From Streptomyces sp. NBC_00569 (GTDB lineage Bacteria > Actinomycetota > Actinomycetes > Streptomycetales > Streptomycetaceae): 64,000 bases of DNA. The position numbers were made by a program, and so were the translations under genes. The notes beneath the pieces are model-generated. The model saw only the letters and a program-made list of their open reading frames with translations, was not told the DNA's origin and made no database searches. The first letter of the stretch is position 1, and the number at the start of each line of letters is the position of its first letter. The stretch is from the NCBI RefSeq assembly GCF_036345255.1, contig NZ_CP107783.1, positions 1,674,001-1,738,000 on the forward strand. Direction: 5' to 3'. Shown one piece after another: positions 34,449 to 42,768 of the stretch.

Positions 34449-34967
34449 TCAGATGATGTGGCGCACCACATAGGCGGCTCCCACCCTTTCTGCCTCGGAG
34501 GAGTCTGCCTGGATCGCAAGACTCGGCCCGGCCGTAGTGAAGTCGAACCTGTTCGTCATCGGCTGCGTGCAGTCGACGCGCTTGGCTCTCTTGGCGGTTC
34601 CTGAGACGGCCGTGAAGGTGACCGCGCCCTCCCCTGCGCATGCCACCTCTATCCGCAGGACGGTGCCGGGCTTGACGGTCTCGTCCAGGTTCTGTCCGGG
34701 TATCGCGAGGGAGCCGGCCGAGATCAAGCCTTCGTCGTCTGAGTCCAGGCGATCCGTCCTGTGAAGCAAATCGCGGGCCTCCTTGTCCAGCCGCTCCCGG
34801 CCGGACCGGGACCTCGGCTGCGCTGTGGGTGCGGCGGTGGAAGTCGCCGCCTTGTGAGAGTGCGGAACCTTGGATGTCGCGGGCGAGCCAGAACAGGACG
34901 TTGTCATGCCGGTAAGCACCGCAACGGCAGCCAGAGCTTTGCCGATGTGGTGGGTGAATCTGTACAT
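34449..34967 (-). CDS. Putative lipoprotein
   Basis: The 172-residue product begins with a basic N-terminus, a hydrophobic stretch (GKALAAVAVLTGM) and Cys25 in a weak lipobox (MTTSC), then a Ser/Thr/Pro/Arg-rich linker. The remaining ~110 residues form a beta-rich domain with two Cys (IEVACAGEG and RVDCTQPM) that may form a disulfide. Export and lipid anchoring are likely; function is unknown. The ribosome-binding site before ATG 34967 is only a G-run. It stands alone. Confidence 0.7.
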   Translation of the reverse strand: MYRFTHHIGKALAAVAVLTGMTTSCSGSPATSKVPHSHKAATSTAAPTAQPRSRSGRERLDKEARDLLHRTDRLDSDDEGLISAGSLAIPGQNLDETVKPGTVLRIEVACAGEGAVTFTAVSGTAKRAKRVDCTQPMTNRFDFTTAGPSLAIQADSSEAERVGAAYVVRHII

Positions 34968-35063
34968 GGGATCCCCCGGAGTGCACTCAGAAGCCAGCAG
35001 GTCAAAACCAGGTGATCATCTCCTGTGAACAGTCGTATCGCCCAAGCAATCTGGCCACTGGCA

Positions 35064-35156
35064 CTGAGGGCTGTTTCTTAGATCATGTGCTGAGCCTGAT
35101 GGCGAGGGCTGCGAGGGTGACGGTGCCGAGGTAGATGTAGGCGCGTTTGTTGTAGC
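35064..35156 (-). mobile_element. IS5-family insertion sequence remnant (one end plus transposase C-terminus)
   Basis: Reading the minus strand, the last residues NKRAYIYLGTVTLAALAIRL of a common Streptomyces IS5-family transposase are followed by the typical outer end with the sequence GGGCTGTTTCTTAGATCATG on the plus strand (35064-35083). The rest of the element is missing: sequence changes abruptly at about 35156 into a toxin-like reading frame on the other strand. It marks the deletion that removed the start of that gene. Confidence 0.65.
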
Positions 35157-35945
35157 CGGCATCTCCGAAGCCGCCGCGGCCACAGCCACCGCGACCATCG
35201 TCGACCTGGCCGCCACCCTGGGCGTGACCGTCACGACCGAGATCGCCACTATCGCGGGCACCACCCTGGCCACCGCGGCCATAGCCGGCATCGAATCGAT
35301 CACCGTCGACCTGGCCGTCACCCAACCCGTCGCCATGGCCACTGGAGAGAGCAAGGGCCTCAACCTGGACGAGGCCCATCAGGCCCTCCTCTACGGCGCC
35401 CTCACCGGCGGAGCTCTCGGCGGCGCAGGCGCCTCCTACCGCGCCGCGCAGAACGCGGGCGGAATGACCGAACTACTCGGCGGCATACGCATACCCGGCT
35501 TCTGACCACAAGTCGCCATCGCGGGCGGCGAATCGACAAGCCTCGAAGACCTCGGACTGCTCATCCAGGGCGATGGGGAGCCCAGCGCCTGGCCGCGGAG
35601 CAAGCGCAAGGGGGCACAGAAGCCGAAGTACAGAAGTGACCTCGCCGGTGATGAGGGGCAGAAAGGAGCCCACACCATCGACCGGCACGTCGAGAAGACA
35701 GACTGCGAACTGCGTGCCCGACTGCGCTCCGACAAGCAGATCGGAGGTGGCTCCAGCTTCATCAACGAGCAGGCGGCCCAAGACCTCACCGACCGGGCCA
35801 TGATCAGGTAACAGACCAAGGCGAAGCGCTGGCTGGAGAAGACCCCAAGACGGAGCTGGAGCTCTACGTCGGCTACGGCCAGGAGACCACCGGCCGTAGC
35901 ATGTCCTGCGACGACTTCGTCCGGGGCGCAGGCCCGCAAATGTGC
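35157..35945 (+). pseudogene. Decayed polymorphic toxin with an RNase A-like C-terminal domain
   Basis: The frame opens at the IS scar and reads VDLAVTQPVAMATGESKGLN, followed by LDEAHQALLYGALTGGALGG, a segment typical of actinomycete polymorphic-toxin proteins. It stops at TGA 35503-35505, continues in the same frame with GAHTIDRHVEKTDCELRARL and GGSSFINEQAAQDLTDRAMI, and stops again at TAA 35809-35811. After a frameshift YVGYGQETTGRSMSCDDF follows. HxxxRHV-K-T-D and the TGRSMSRDD-like stretch are hallmarks of the bacterial RNase A-like toxin tip. Two stops, one frameshift and a missing N-terminus make it non-functional. Confidence 0.6.
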
Positions 35946-35959
35946 ACAAGGTCTTCGTC

Positions 35960-36095
35960 CCTCACCTCGGACAGCGGTCTCGACCAAGCCACGCGCATCC
36001 TCGGCCTGAGCGTCTATCCGCCCGACGGCGTCTCTCTCCGTCAGTGGCTCACCGACCTCCAGGACATCCTCTCCCACCACCGCCCGCCCACCTGA
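35960..36095 (+). pseudogene. Remnant of a CdiI-type immunity protein
   Basis: The last ~40 codons before the stop at 36093-36095 read RILGLSVYPPDGVSLRQWL followed by TDLQDILSHH. This resembles the C-terminus of small CdiI immunity proteins (pattern LGxxYxPxxDGLSxxxWLxxVxxxL). It lies directly after the RNase A-like toxin remnant, where the immunity gene is expected. Its N-terminal half is not readable. From 36096 to 36369 no gene is supported. Confidence 0.4.
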
Positions 36096-36369
36096 CGGCC
36101 AGGTCATCCCCGCCGCAGGCCATTTGCAGCCGAGCTCCCGAGATGCCCGCCCCAATGTTCATCGCCCTCAATCGGACGGGCATCGCGCCGTGGTGTGGGC
36201 CGGGTGCACGATCGGGCCGTGTTACCCGGCCATGTCGGTCAGGGCCCGTTTGGTGGCGCCGATCACCGCGTCAGTGGCTTTGCGGGCCATCGTCGACTCT
36301 GCGGGGAACCTGGGCCGGAAGCCGTCCACCGCCGCAGCTCGTGGTCGCGGCCCCTCCCCGGCGTGAAAG

Positions 36370-36415
36370 CCGGAGCATCCTCGCAAGAAGGACCGGAGCA
36401 TCCTCGCGAGAAGGA
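36370..36415. repeat. Two tandem 23-bp repeats downstream of rpoA
   Basis: CCGGAGCATCCTCGCAAGAA plus GGA (36370-36392) is repeated at 36393-36415 with one mismatch. It is a simple tandem duplication in the non-coding stretch between the toxin remnant and the end of rpoA. No function is evident. Confidence 0.6.
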
Positions 36416-36499
36416 GGTGACGGGCCCGCGGATGCCGACGCACCGCTGACCCGCCTCCTCTGTCCTCCCGGCTCGCTCGCAGCCCGCTCAGCGCAGCGT

Positions 36500-37522
36500 T
36501 CAGTACTGCTCGGTCTCCACGAACCCGGTGTCGCCGTCGTCCTCCTCGCCGAAGGCGTCGGCGGCAGCGGTCGGAGCGAATCCGGGCGGGCTGTCCTTGA
36601 GGCCCAGACCCATGCCGGCCAGCTTCGCCTTGATCTCGTCGATGGACTTCGCACCGAAGTTGCGGATGTCGAGGAGGTCCGCCTCGGAGCGGGCGACGAG
36701 TTCACCCACGGAGTGGATGCCCTCGCGCTTGAGGCAGTTGTACGACCGGACGGTGAGGTCGAGGTCCTCGATCGGCAGTACGAGGTCGGCGGCCAGGGCG
36801 GCGTCCGTGGGGGACGGGCCCATGTCGATGCCCTCGGCGTCGATGTTCAGCTCGCGGGCGAGACCGAACAGCTCGACCAGGGTCTTACCGGCCGACGCCA
36901 TGGCGTCACGCGGACGCATGGCCTGCTTCGTCTCGATGTCGACGATCAGCTTGTCGAAGTCGGTGCGCTGCTCGACACGGGTCGCCTCGACCTTGTACGT
37001 GACCTTGAGGACCGGCGAGTAGATCGAGTCGACCGGGATGCGCCCGATCTCCTGACCGACCTGCTTGTTCTGGACGGCGGAGACGTAGCCGCGACCGCGC
37101 TCGACGGTCAGCTCCATCTCCAGCTTGCCCTTGCCGTTGAGCGTGGCGAGGACGAGGTCGGGGTTGTGCACCTCGACACCGGCCGGGGGCGCGATGTCGG
37201 CGGCGGTGACCAGACCCGGGCCCTGCTTGCGCAGGTACATCACGACCGGCTCGTCCTGCTCGCTGCTCACGACCAGTTGCTTGATGTTCAGGATGAGGTC
37301 GGTGACGTCTTCCTTGACGCCCGGCACGGTGGTGAACTCGTGCAGGACACCGTCGATACGGATGGACGTGACCGCCGCACCCGGGATCGAGGAAAGAAGG
37401 GTCCGGCGCAGGGAGTTGCCGAGGGTGTAACCGAAGCCCGGCTCCAGCGGCTCGATCACGAACCGGGAGCGGAACTCGTCGACGACCTCTTCGGTCAGGG
37501 ACGGACGCTGAGCGATGAGCAC
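36500..37522 (-). CDS. rpoA: RNA polymerase alpha subunit, outside the ribosomal operon
   Basis: The 340-residue protein is full length and very close to the Streptomyces RpoA. The N-terminal dimerisation domain has [21 protein letters not shown] linker rich in acidic residues leads to the C-terminal domain with [20 protein letters not shown], the RSxNxLKR DNA/UP-element-binding face. GTG 37522 has GGAGG at good spacing. Normally rpoA lies in rpsM-rpsK-rpoA-rplQ; here upstream is a methyltransferase-like gene and downstream there is no rplQ. It is therefore probably a second copy. All key residues look intact, so it could assemble into RNA polymerase. Confidence 0.95.
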   Translation of the reverse strand: MLIAQRPSLTEEVVDEFRSRFVIEPLEPGFGYTLGNSLRRTLLSSIPGAAVTSIRIDGVLHEFTTVPGVKEDVTDLILNIKQLVVSSEQDEPVVMYLRKQGPGLVTAADIAPPAGVEVHNPDLVLATLNGKGKLEMELTVERGRGYVSAVQNKQVGQEIGRIPVDSIYSPVLKVTYKVEATRVEQRTDFDKLIVDIETKQAMRPRDAMASAGKTLVELFGLARELNIDAEGIDMGPSPTDAALAADLVLPIEDLDLTVRSYNCLKREGIHSVGELVARSEADLLDIRNFGAKSIDEIKAKLAGMGLGLKDSPPGFAPTAAADAFGEEDDGDTGFVETEQY

Positions 37523-37652
37523 GAGGTATTGCCTCCAGTGGTTTGGCGCCCGCTATGTGACACCGTGGTCACCACGAAGGGTACGGGCGATCGGGGCGAT
37601 ACGGCTCGCGACGAGACCGAACCGCCCGACTCCGCCCGTCTGACGGCCAGTC

Positions 37653-37686
37653 GTCGGGCCCCGCTTTCGCAGGAGCGGAGCCCGAC
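37653..37686 (-). terminator. Hairpin between the methyltransferase-like gene and rpoA
   Basis: GTCGGGCCCCGCT (37653-37665) pairs with AGCGGAGCCCGAC (37674-37686) with one mismatch and an eight-base loop. It follows the methyltransferase-like gene by ~30 bp and precedes the rpoA start by ~130 bp. The two genes may thus be transcribed separately and rpoA may have its own promoter. Confidence 0.55.
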
Positions 37687-37716
37687 GGTCAGCTGCTCCC
37701 TACTTCTGGGCGTCAG

Positions 37717-38544
37717 TCATACGGAGGGAGGCCGGGACTGGTAGAGGCGGGTGTAATAGCGGCCTTCCGCCTCCAGTCCAGTGGGGTCGTCGCCGGCACG
37801 GAGCACCTGCTCGACGGCGTATCGCTGTTCCGCCGCGCTCGTGAACATCCGCTGGGGATAGGTTCGTGAGGAGTCGGTGGTGGTGATCAGGCCGTGGGCT
37901 TCCAGTTCGGATATCACGGGCCCGTAGGGGACGGTTCGCAGGACGAACGCGCTGACCCAGATCGGCTCCCGTTGACACTCCAGCAGCGCCTGGAAGGTGC
38001 GGCGGGTGATGTAGCCGACGCCTCCCGTGACCGTGATCAGGCCGGTGTCCGCGACGGCGCGCCGCAACCGGGGGCTGGGCGGGTGGTCTTCCAGGTTCTC
38101 GGCATAGGCCTCGTCGAGCAGGCCGACGGCCAGGGCGTACTGGACGGCGTTGTCGGCCGTGTCGATCCCGATGACCGGGGTCGCGTCCGCGCGGCGCCGT
38201 GAGGCGTAGAACTTCTTGTCCTGTTCGATGAGTTCGGTCGGCGTGAGGGCGTCGACCTCGGGGCTGGCGTAGTGCTCGTACAGCTCGGCCAGTGTGACGT
38301 GATGGTTGAGGAGAGCGGCGTTGAAGCCGTAAGAACAGCAGAGGTCGAGGACGGTGACGGGGTCGTCGGTGCTGCCGGCCGCGGAGCGCTCGGTGCGGGT
38401 GCGCCGGAAAACATCCTGGGCTTGGTGCGGTATCTCGTACTCCAACGGGGCGAGCCGGCGGACGTAGGCGCGAGGATCGGGCTCGTTGTAGATGTCGTCG
38501 AACCGAGTCTTCCCTGATGCGGCACTGACAGAGCCTGCGGCCAT
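37717..38544 (-). CDS. Methyltransferase-like protein of unknown target
   Basis: The 275-residue protein has a Rossmann-like SAM-binding pattern: VTVLDLCCSYGFNAALLNH (motif I region, with Cys-Cys where Gly-x-Gly is more common), PVIGIDTADNAVQYALAVGL (motif II) and DTGLITVTGGVGYITRRTF (motif IV-V region). The C-terminal 70 residues end with GRYYTRLYQSRPP. The Gly-poor motif I makes true SAM use uncertain. The N-terminus (TRFDDIYNEPDPRAYVRRLA) looks real, and ATG 38544 is preceded by GGAGG. Position just upstream of the displaced rpoA on the same strand is suggestive but not proof of a link. Confidence 0.7.
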   Translation of the reverse strand: MAAGSVSAASGKTRFDDIYNEPDPRAYVRRLAPLEYEIPHQAQDVFRRTRTERSAAGSTDDPVTVLDLCCSYGFNAALLNHHVTLAELYEHYASPEVDALTPTELIEQDKKFYASRRRADATPVIGIDTADNAVQYALAVGLLDEAYAENLEDHPPSPRLRRAVADTGLITVTGGVGYITRRTFQALLECQREPIWVSAFVLRTVPYGPVISELEAHGLITTTDSSRTYPQRMFTSAAEQRYAVEQVLRAGDDPTGLEAEGRYYTRLYQSRPPSV

Positions 38545-39553
38545 GGGGGTACCTCCGCGGAATCAGGACGGGTGGCTGGAAAGAGACCTCTCTCGGACCG
38601 GTTGCACCGCTCGGTCGGCCTCGCGGCGGGAACCGGGGGTGCCCGCGCCGAAACTGATCGGGCCGGCCGACGGCCGACCGAGGGCGCGATGTCACCTACT
38701 CACAACCCGTGCAGAAAACTTGTGTCCCGTCAGGACTGGCCAATTTGACCTGGCGAACCACCAGGATGGGGCTGACGGCCCGCAGACAGCTCTAGCTCTC
38801 TCGTGACGTTCGGATATCCGTTCGGCGGTAGGAACGCGCCGGGGATTTCTTCGACTTCCTGTCCGGGAACTGGCCGAATGGTCGGGATGCCACGGTGGAT
38901 CATGCCGTGCGCGTCCTCAAGGGGCTCGGCCACCGCGGTATCCGGTGGGCCTGCCCTGGCGGTGCCTGCCTATCGCACCTCTATCGCACCAGGTTGCCGC
39001 GCCGCCGCGTGGGGAGGCGCGGGCTTATTCGTCACAACACAATACCCTCGTACGTCTCGTTCGGCCTGCTGGTCACCCTGCTCGGGCTGGGCGTGGGTGT
39101 GCCGGCGCCGGCACATTCCGCAGAGCGCGATTTCGTCGTCGTGCGCAGACCCGGGTAACTATCTGCAGCGAGCGCACGAGTGTGCGCTGGCCCAGTTCCC
39201 TTTTGAAGGCTGCGGACGCGGCTCGGCTCCGGCGAGCGCGGCGCGGGAGGCGTTGACAGGCACCTCGAAGTCTGACCGGCTCCCGGTCGACGGCGTTCTG
39301 ACCGGCGCGGGCACTGAGATCGGACGAGGCGCACCGCTGGGCGATTGCGCTGGAAAGGATTTTCCGTCCGAGGACGAGTCCGGCTCACCTGGCCGCGTAT
39401 TACCGGCGCGGATGCTGTGGAGCCGGATGGGTGACAGACTGAATATCCGGTTTCGGCGGTCTGCCGAGTCCACCTGGGGCGTGTCCTGGCCGTCCGCTCC
39501 GTTTTGCATCCCAGCAGCGATCGATCGGTTCGCTGAGCAGATGGGAACCGACC
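38545..39553. other. About 1 kb without a supported gene
   Basis: Several open frames exist but none has a ribosome-binding site plus family resemblance. A hydrophobic stretch SFGLLVTLLGLGVGVPAPAH at ~39058-39117 on the plus strand resembles a signal peptide or tail anchor. It stops soon after, which suggests gene debris. The AT-richer part 39020-39065 could hold a lost promoter. Confidence 0.4.
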
Positions 39554-40201
39554 ATGACGTCTGAATCGCCGTACGCACCGGACGAAACCGCGCTTCTGGT
39601 CGTCGACCCGTACAACGACTTCCTTTCCGAGGGCGGCAAGCTGTGGCCCCGAGCGAAGGAAGTGGCGGAAGGCGTCTCACTGCTCGACCACATGGGCACC
39701 ATGCTCGCGACGGCCCGCAGCCAGGGCTTTCGCGTCTTCATCGTGCCCCATCACCGGACGACGCCGAGCGACTACGTCACATGGGATTACCTGTCCCCGA
39801 CACAGCAGCGCATCGTGACACAGCAGACCTTTGCCGAGGGCAGCTGGGGAGCCGAGTGGCACCCCGACTTCCAGCCCCTCGAGGACGAGCTCGTCATCGG
39901 CCAGCACTGGGCCTCGAGCGGTTTCGCCAACACCGACCTCGACTTCATGCTCAAGCAGCATCACATTCGGAAGATCCTGCTGATCGGTATGCGGGCCAAC
40001 ACCTGTGTGGACACCACCGCACGCTTCGGTCAGGAGCTGGGCTACCACGTCACCCTCATCCGCGACGCCATCGCCGCCTTCAGCTGGGAGGAAATGACAG
40101 CGACATTCGAACTCAACGCGCCCCTGTACGCCCACGCCGTCCTCACAACAGAAGAGTTCGTCGACATCGTGAACGGCGGGGCCGGCAAGGGCTCCCCATA
40201 G
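39554..40201 (+). CDS. Isochorismatase-family cysteine hydrolase
   Basis: The 215-residue enzyme belongs to the isochorismatase-like hydrolases. TALLVVDPYNDFLSEGGKLW contains the catalytic Asp, and GMRANTCVDTTARFGQELGY holds the nucleophilic Cys. VIGQHWASSGFANTDLDFML stands where a catalytic Lys often sits, but a branch with HW..SGFxNTDLD is common. The reaction would be hydrolysis of an amide or vinyl ether; the substrate is unknown. ATG 39554 follows GGGAACC. Downstream to 40464 there is no gene, so it is probably monocistronic. Confidence 0.83.
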   Translation: MTSESPYAPDETALLVVDPYNDFLSEGGKLWPRAKEVAEGVSLLDHMGTMLATARSQGFRVFIVPHHRTTPSDYVTWDYLSPTQQRIVTQQTFAEGSWGAEWHPDFQPLEDELVIGQHWASSGFANTDLDFMLKQHHIRKILLIGMRANTCVDTTARFGQELGYHVTLIRDAIAAFSWEEMTATFELNAPLYAHAVLTTEEFVDIVNGGAGKGSP

Positions 40202-40464
40202 TGCCCAATCCCCGGCAGCCAGAATTGGGTTGGCGGGCGCCGAGTTGGGCAAACCCAGTGGCTCACCTACCTGCACATCCCCGACGTGCGTAGGAGCGCG
40301 GCATGAATTGCGCAACCGCGAGGCCCGCCGCTGCCCATGGCATGAAGAGGTGAGCGCCCACGGCGGCAGCACAACAGGAGAACGAGCGCCCGGAGGAAGC
40401 GGAGGCGATCATCCGGGGCGCGCGGAGGGACGTACGGAACCCCTGTTCTGAAGGTGGTGGCCCT

Positions 40465-41223
40465 GTGAATGGGACCGATGGAGGAGCCGGTACAGCGCAC
40501 GGGGGGCTGGCCGGGCAGACGGTCGTGGTCGTGGGAGGAAGCGCGGGCATTGGTCTGGAGACCGCGCGACAGGTGCGTGCAGCCGACGGTGAGCTGGTGC
40601 TCGTGGCGCGCAATGCCGAACGCCTCAAACGGGCGGCGGACGAATTGAACCCCCTGAGCACGGCCGCGTTCGACGCCCAGGACACCGACCGCCTGGAGCG
40701 CTTTCTCGGAGAGCTGCCCGGGCAGGTCGACCATGTGATGGTCACGGCCGGCAGCCCGTCGTACACCCCCCTCGACGACCTCGATCTGGCCGAGGCCGGG
40801 CGTGACTTCGGCGGGCGTATCGCGATGATGCTGGCGGTGGCGCGGGCCGGCCGGGGCAAGGTCAGGGCCGGGGGAACACTGCTGTTCATCGGTGGCACCG
40901 GCGGCCGGCGCCCCGCGCCCGGGATGGCCGTGATGGGCGCCCTCACCGCGGCGCTGCCGGCACTGACCGCCAACCTGGCACTGGAGGTCGCTCCGGTCCG
41001 GGTCAACCTGATCGCGGCCGGATTCGTGGACACGCCACTGTCGGCCTCACTCCTTGGCGACCAACTCGAGTCACGGCGGGAGGAGTTGAGGAAGTTGCTG
41101 CCCATTGGCCGGGTGGTCGGACCGGCGGATGTCGCCGCCCTCGCGGTGCACATCATGGTCAACGGCGCCCTCACCGGTGCCACGTACGACATCGACGGCG
41201 GCCAACAACTCGTCGCACACTGA
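40465..41223 (+). CDS. Short-chain dehydrogenase-like protein lacking the YxxxK catalytic pair
   Basis: The 252-residue protein has a clear SDR Rossmann fold: VVVVGGSAGIGLETARQV (cofactor glycine motif), VLVARNAERL, and a C-terminal GALTGATYDIDGGQQL (the usual end ...DGG). At the catalytic site LLFIGGTGGRRPAPGMAVMG replaces the expected S...YxxxK, with neither Tyr nor Lys. It may be a non-catalytic cofactor-binding protein or use other residues. GTG 40465 follows GAAGGTGG. The upstream region is non-coding. Its neighbours (VOC protein, isochorismatase) suggest small-molecule detoxification. Confidence 0.8.
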   Translation: MNGTDGGAGTAHGGLAGQTVVVVGGSAGIGLETARQVRAADGELVLVARNAERLKRAADELNPLSTAAFDAQDTDRLERFLGELPGQVDHVMVTAGSPSYTPLDDLDLAEAGRDFGGRIAMMLAVARAGRGKVRAGGTLLFIGGTGGRRPAPGMAVMGALTAALPALTANLALEVAPVRVNLIAAGFVDTPLSASLLGDQLESRREELRKLLPIGRVVGPADVAALAVHIMVNGALTGATYDIDGGQQLVAH

Positions 41224-41456
41224 CCGCTTTGCCCTCGGTCGGCCGTGGACCGCGCGGACTGCCGCAGGCAGCACCACCTCGTGCGGCGCGTCACGTGATC
41301 CGCCGCCCGCGAAGTGGACGAGCGTCCACCTGCGGCCTGATCGAACGCTCGCCGGAACACGGCACAGCCGGAGGGCTTAAGGGCGTCGCCACGCCGGGTG
41401 TGGACACAGGGGCTCGCAACGAACCGGGATCCCCTTCGAGACAGGAGGCGCAAGCC

Positions 41457-42074
41457 ATGGACATGAAACTCGAGATCGTCGTAGTGCCGGTGTCCGACGT
41501 CGACCGAGCCAAGGACTTCTATACGGCGCTGGGCTGGAGACTCGACGCGGACATAGCCCCCGACGAGGATTTCCGGGTGGTGCAGGTGACACCGCCGGGT
41601 TCCCCGGCGTCGGTCATCTTCGGCACATCCGTCACCGATCGGGCCCCGGGCTCGGCTCAAGGTCTGTACTTGGTCGTCGACGACATCGAGGCGGCCCACG
41701 AGGAGCTGATGCGGGGCGGCGCCGACCCGAGCGATGTGTTTCACGACGCCGGCGGCGTCTTCCACCACGCCGGCGATGACACCCGGGTGCCCGGCCCTGA
41801 TCCACAACGCGGCAGCTATGGCTCCTTCCTCTCGTTCAGCGACCCGGACGGCAACGGCTGGTTCCTGCAGGAGATCACCACACGGCTTCCGGGACGGCTG
41901 GACCCCGCGACCACATCGTTCGCCTCGGCCGAGGACCTGGCGAGCGCCCTACGGCGGACCGCAGCGGCTCACGGCGAGCACGAGACGCGCATCGGCGCGG
42001 AGGACCCGAACTGGCCGGACTGGTACGCGCGATACCTGGTGAGCGAGCAGGCCGGGACGGAACCGCCGTCGTGA
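41457..42074 (+). CDS. VOC (glyoxalase/bleomycin-resistance fold) protein
   Basis: The 205-residue protein starts at ATG 41457 with AGGAGG eight bases upstream. EIVVVPVSDVDRAKDFYTAL and FLSFSDPDGNGWFLQEIT are the first and last beta-alpha elements of a two-repeat VOC domain. GLYLVVDDIEAAHEELMRGG is the centre. A ~55-residue helical tail (FASAEDLASALRRTAAAHGE to WPDWYARYLV) follows, as in a common actinomycete subgroup. Metal-dependent detoxification or ring-cleavage is possible; the substrate is unknown. Confidence 0.85.
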   Translation: MDMKLEIVVVPVSDVDRAKDFYTALGWRLDADIAPDEDFRVVQVTPPGSPASVIFGTSVTDRAPGSAQGLYLVVDDIEAAHEELMRGGADPSDVFHDAGGVFHHAGDDTRVPGPDPQRGSYGSFLSFSDPDGNGWFLQEITTRLPGRLDPATTSFASAEDLASALRRTAAAHGEHETRIGAEDPNWPDWYARYLVSEQAGTEPPS

Positions 42075-42194
42075 GTGGACGGATGCGCGGTACTCGGCCT
42101 GACAAGACGCCGCAGGGTGTCGGCGGCGCCGACGCGGTCTCCTTTCATTCGTGGCCGTCGGGGCAGCCGGCGTAGCCGTTGATGCCCTCGGCGG

Positions 42195-42600
42195 GAGTGT
42201 CCAGGCCGACGCTGCGAGGCGGTCGCCTCCACCGTCTGGGAGATCCTCCAGGAGGATGGGATCGACCCAGCGCCGGAACGCGCTTCCAGAGCAACTGGGC
42301 GAATCTCCCGCGCTCCCAGGCCGATGCCCTGCCAGCGTGCGACTACCTGGAGACGGTCACGTTGTCCGCGGCACGCCTGCACGAGTTCGCGCGGTGATCG
42401 AGCATGCCAACCGGGCGGATCCAGATCCTCGGCGCCACCGCGCACCCGAGCGCCTCCGGGCGACGCAGACAGCCAAAAATCTCGCCATGGACCTCGAAAA
42501 CGCCGACTGCCGACCACGGTTCCTGGTCCGGGACGCAGCAGCAACCCCTGCGCAGACGGAACATCCGTGCAGACATGACCGGTCGAAGCAGCCTTGAGAT
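42195..42600 (+). pseudogene. Integrase-core (rve) transposase remnant
   Basis: Broken frames encode TVWEILQEDGIDPAPER, FLRSQADALPACDYLETVTL, RLHEFAR, VIEHANR and KNLAMDLENADCRPRFLVRD. In order, they match the middle of a common Streptomyces integrase-core transposase (..VWEILHREGIDPAP..., ..ACDFFHVDTV..., ..FIEHATR..., ..NLAMDL...FLIRDRD). Several frameshifts and loss of the ends make it a fossil. Confidence 0.55.
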
Positions 42601-42610
42601 GCGTTTCCAT

Positions 42611-42628
42611 CCCCGGCTGAAGCCTGGG
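42611..42628 (+). repeat. Hairpin resembling an IS200/IS605 end
   Basis: CCCCGGC-TGAA-GCCTGGG folds into a stem with the same TGAA loop and GGC/GCC pairs as the ends of the IS200/IS605 element at 54.2-56.1 kb. No transposase gene accompanies it. It may be another solo end, less similar than the one at 33.1 kb. Confidence 0.3.
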
Positions 42629-42731
42629 ATACCCACACAGAGAATGGATGAGGACCGCTGTCCGAGAACTTCGGGGCACCTCAGCGAGGCGGCGTGCGGG
42701 GCCCGGACGCGGCCTCTCACGTCAACCACCC

Positions 42732-42761
42732 TTGACAGCCCCCTCCCGTTCCCCGCAGGAT
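42732..42761 (+). promoter_or_regulatory. Promoter of the asparagine operon, probably leaderless
   Basis: TTGACA at 42732-42737, an 18-base spacer and CAGGAT at 42756-42761 form a good vegetative promoter. The expected start of transcription is near 42768, so the GTG at 42769 would begin a leaderless mRNA. No ribosome-binding site is present. Just inside the gene is the palindrome TGTC-A-GACA (42776-42784), a possible autoregulatory operator. Confidence 0.5.
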
Positions 42762-42768
42762 CACCTCC

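Noticed and set aside
36222..36443. Minus-strand frame ending FRPRFPAESTMARKATDAVI
   Set aside because: The end looks somewhat protein-like, but it is short, has no start signal and no recognised family; it may be gene debris.
38803..39564. Plus-strand open frame of ~253 codons before the isochorismatase gene
   Set aside because: Composition is that of out-of-frame GC-rich DNA, there is no ribosome-binding site, and it overlaps the well-supported start of the next gene. Only a hydrophobic scrap in another frame looks protein-like.
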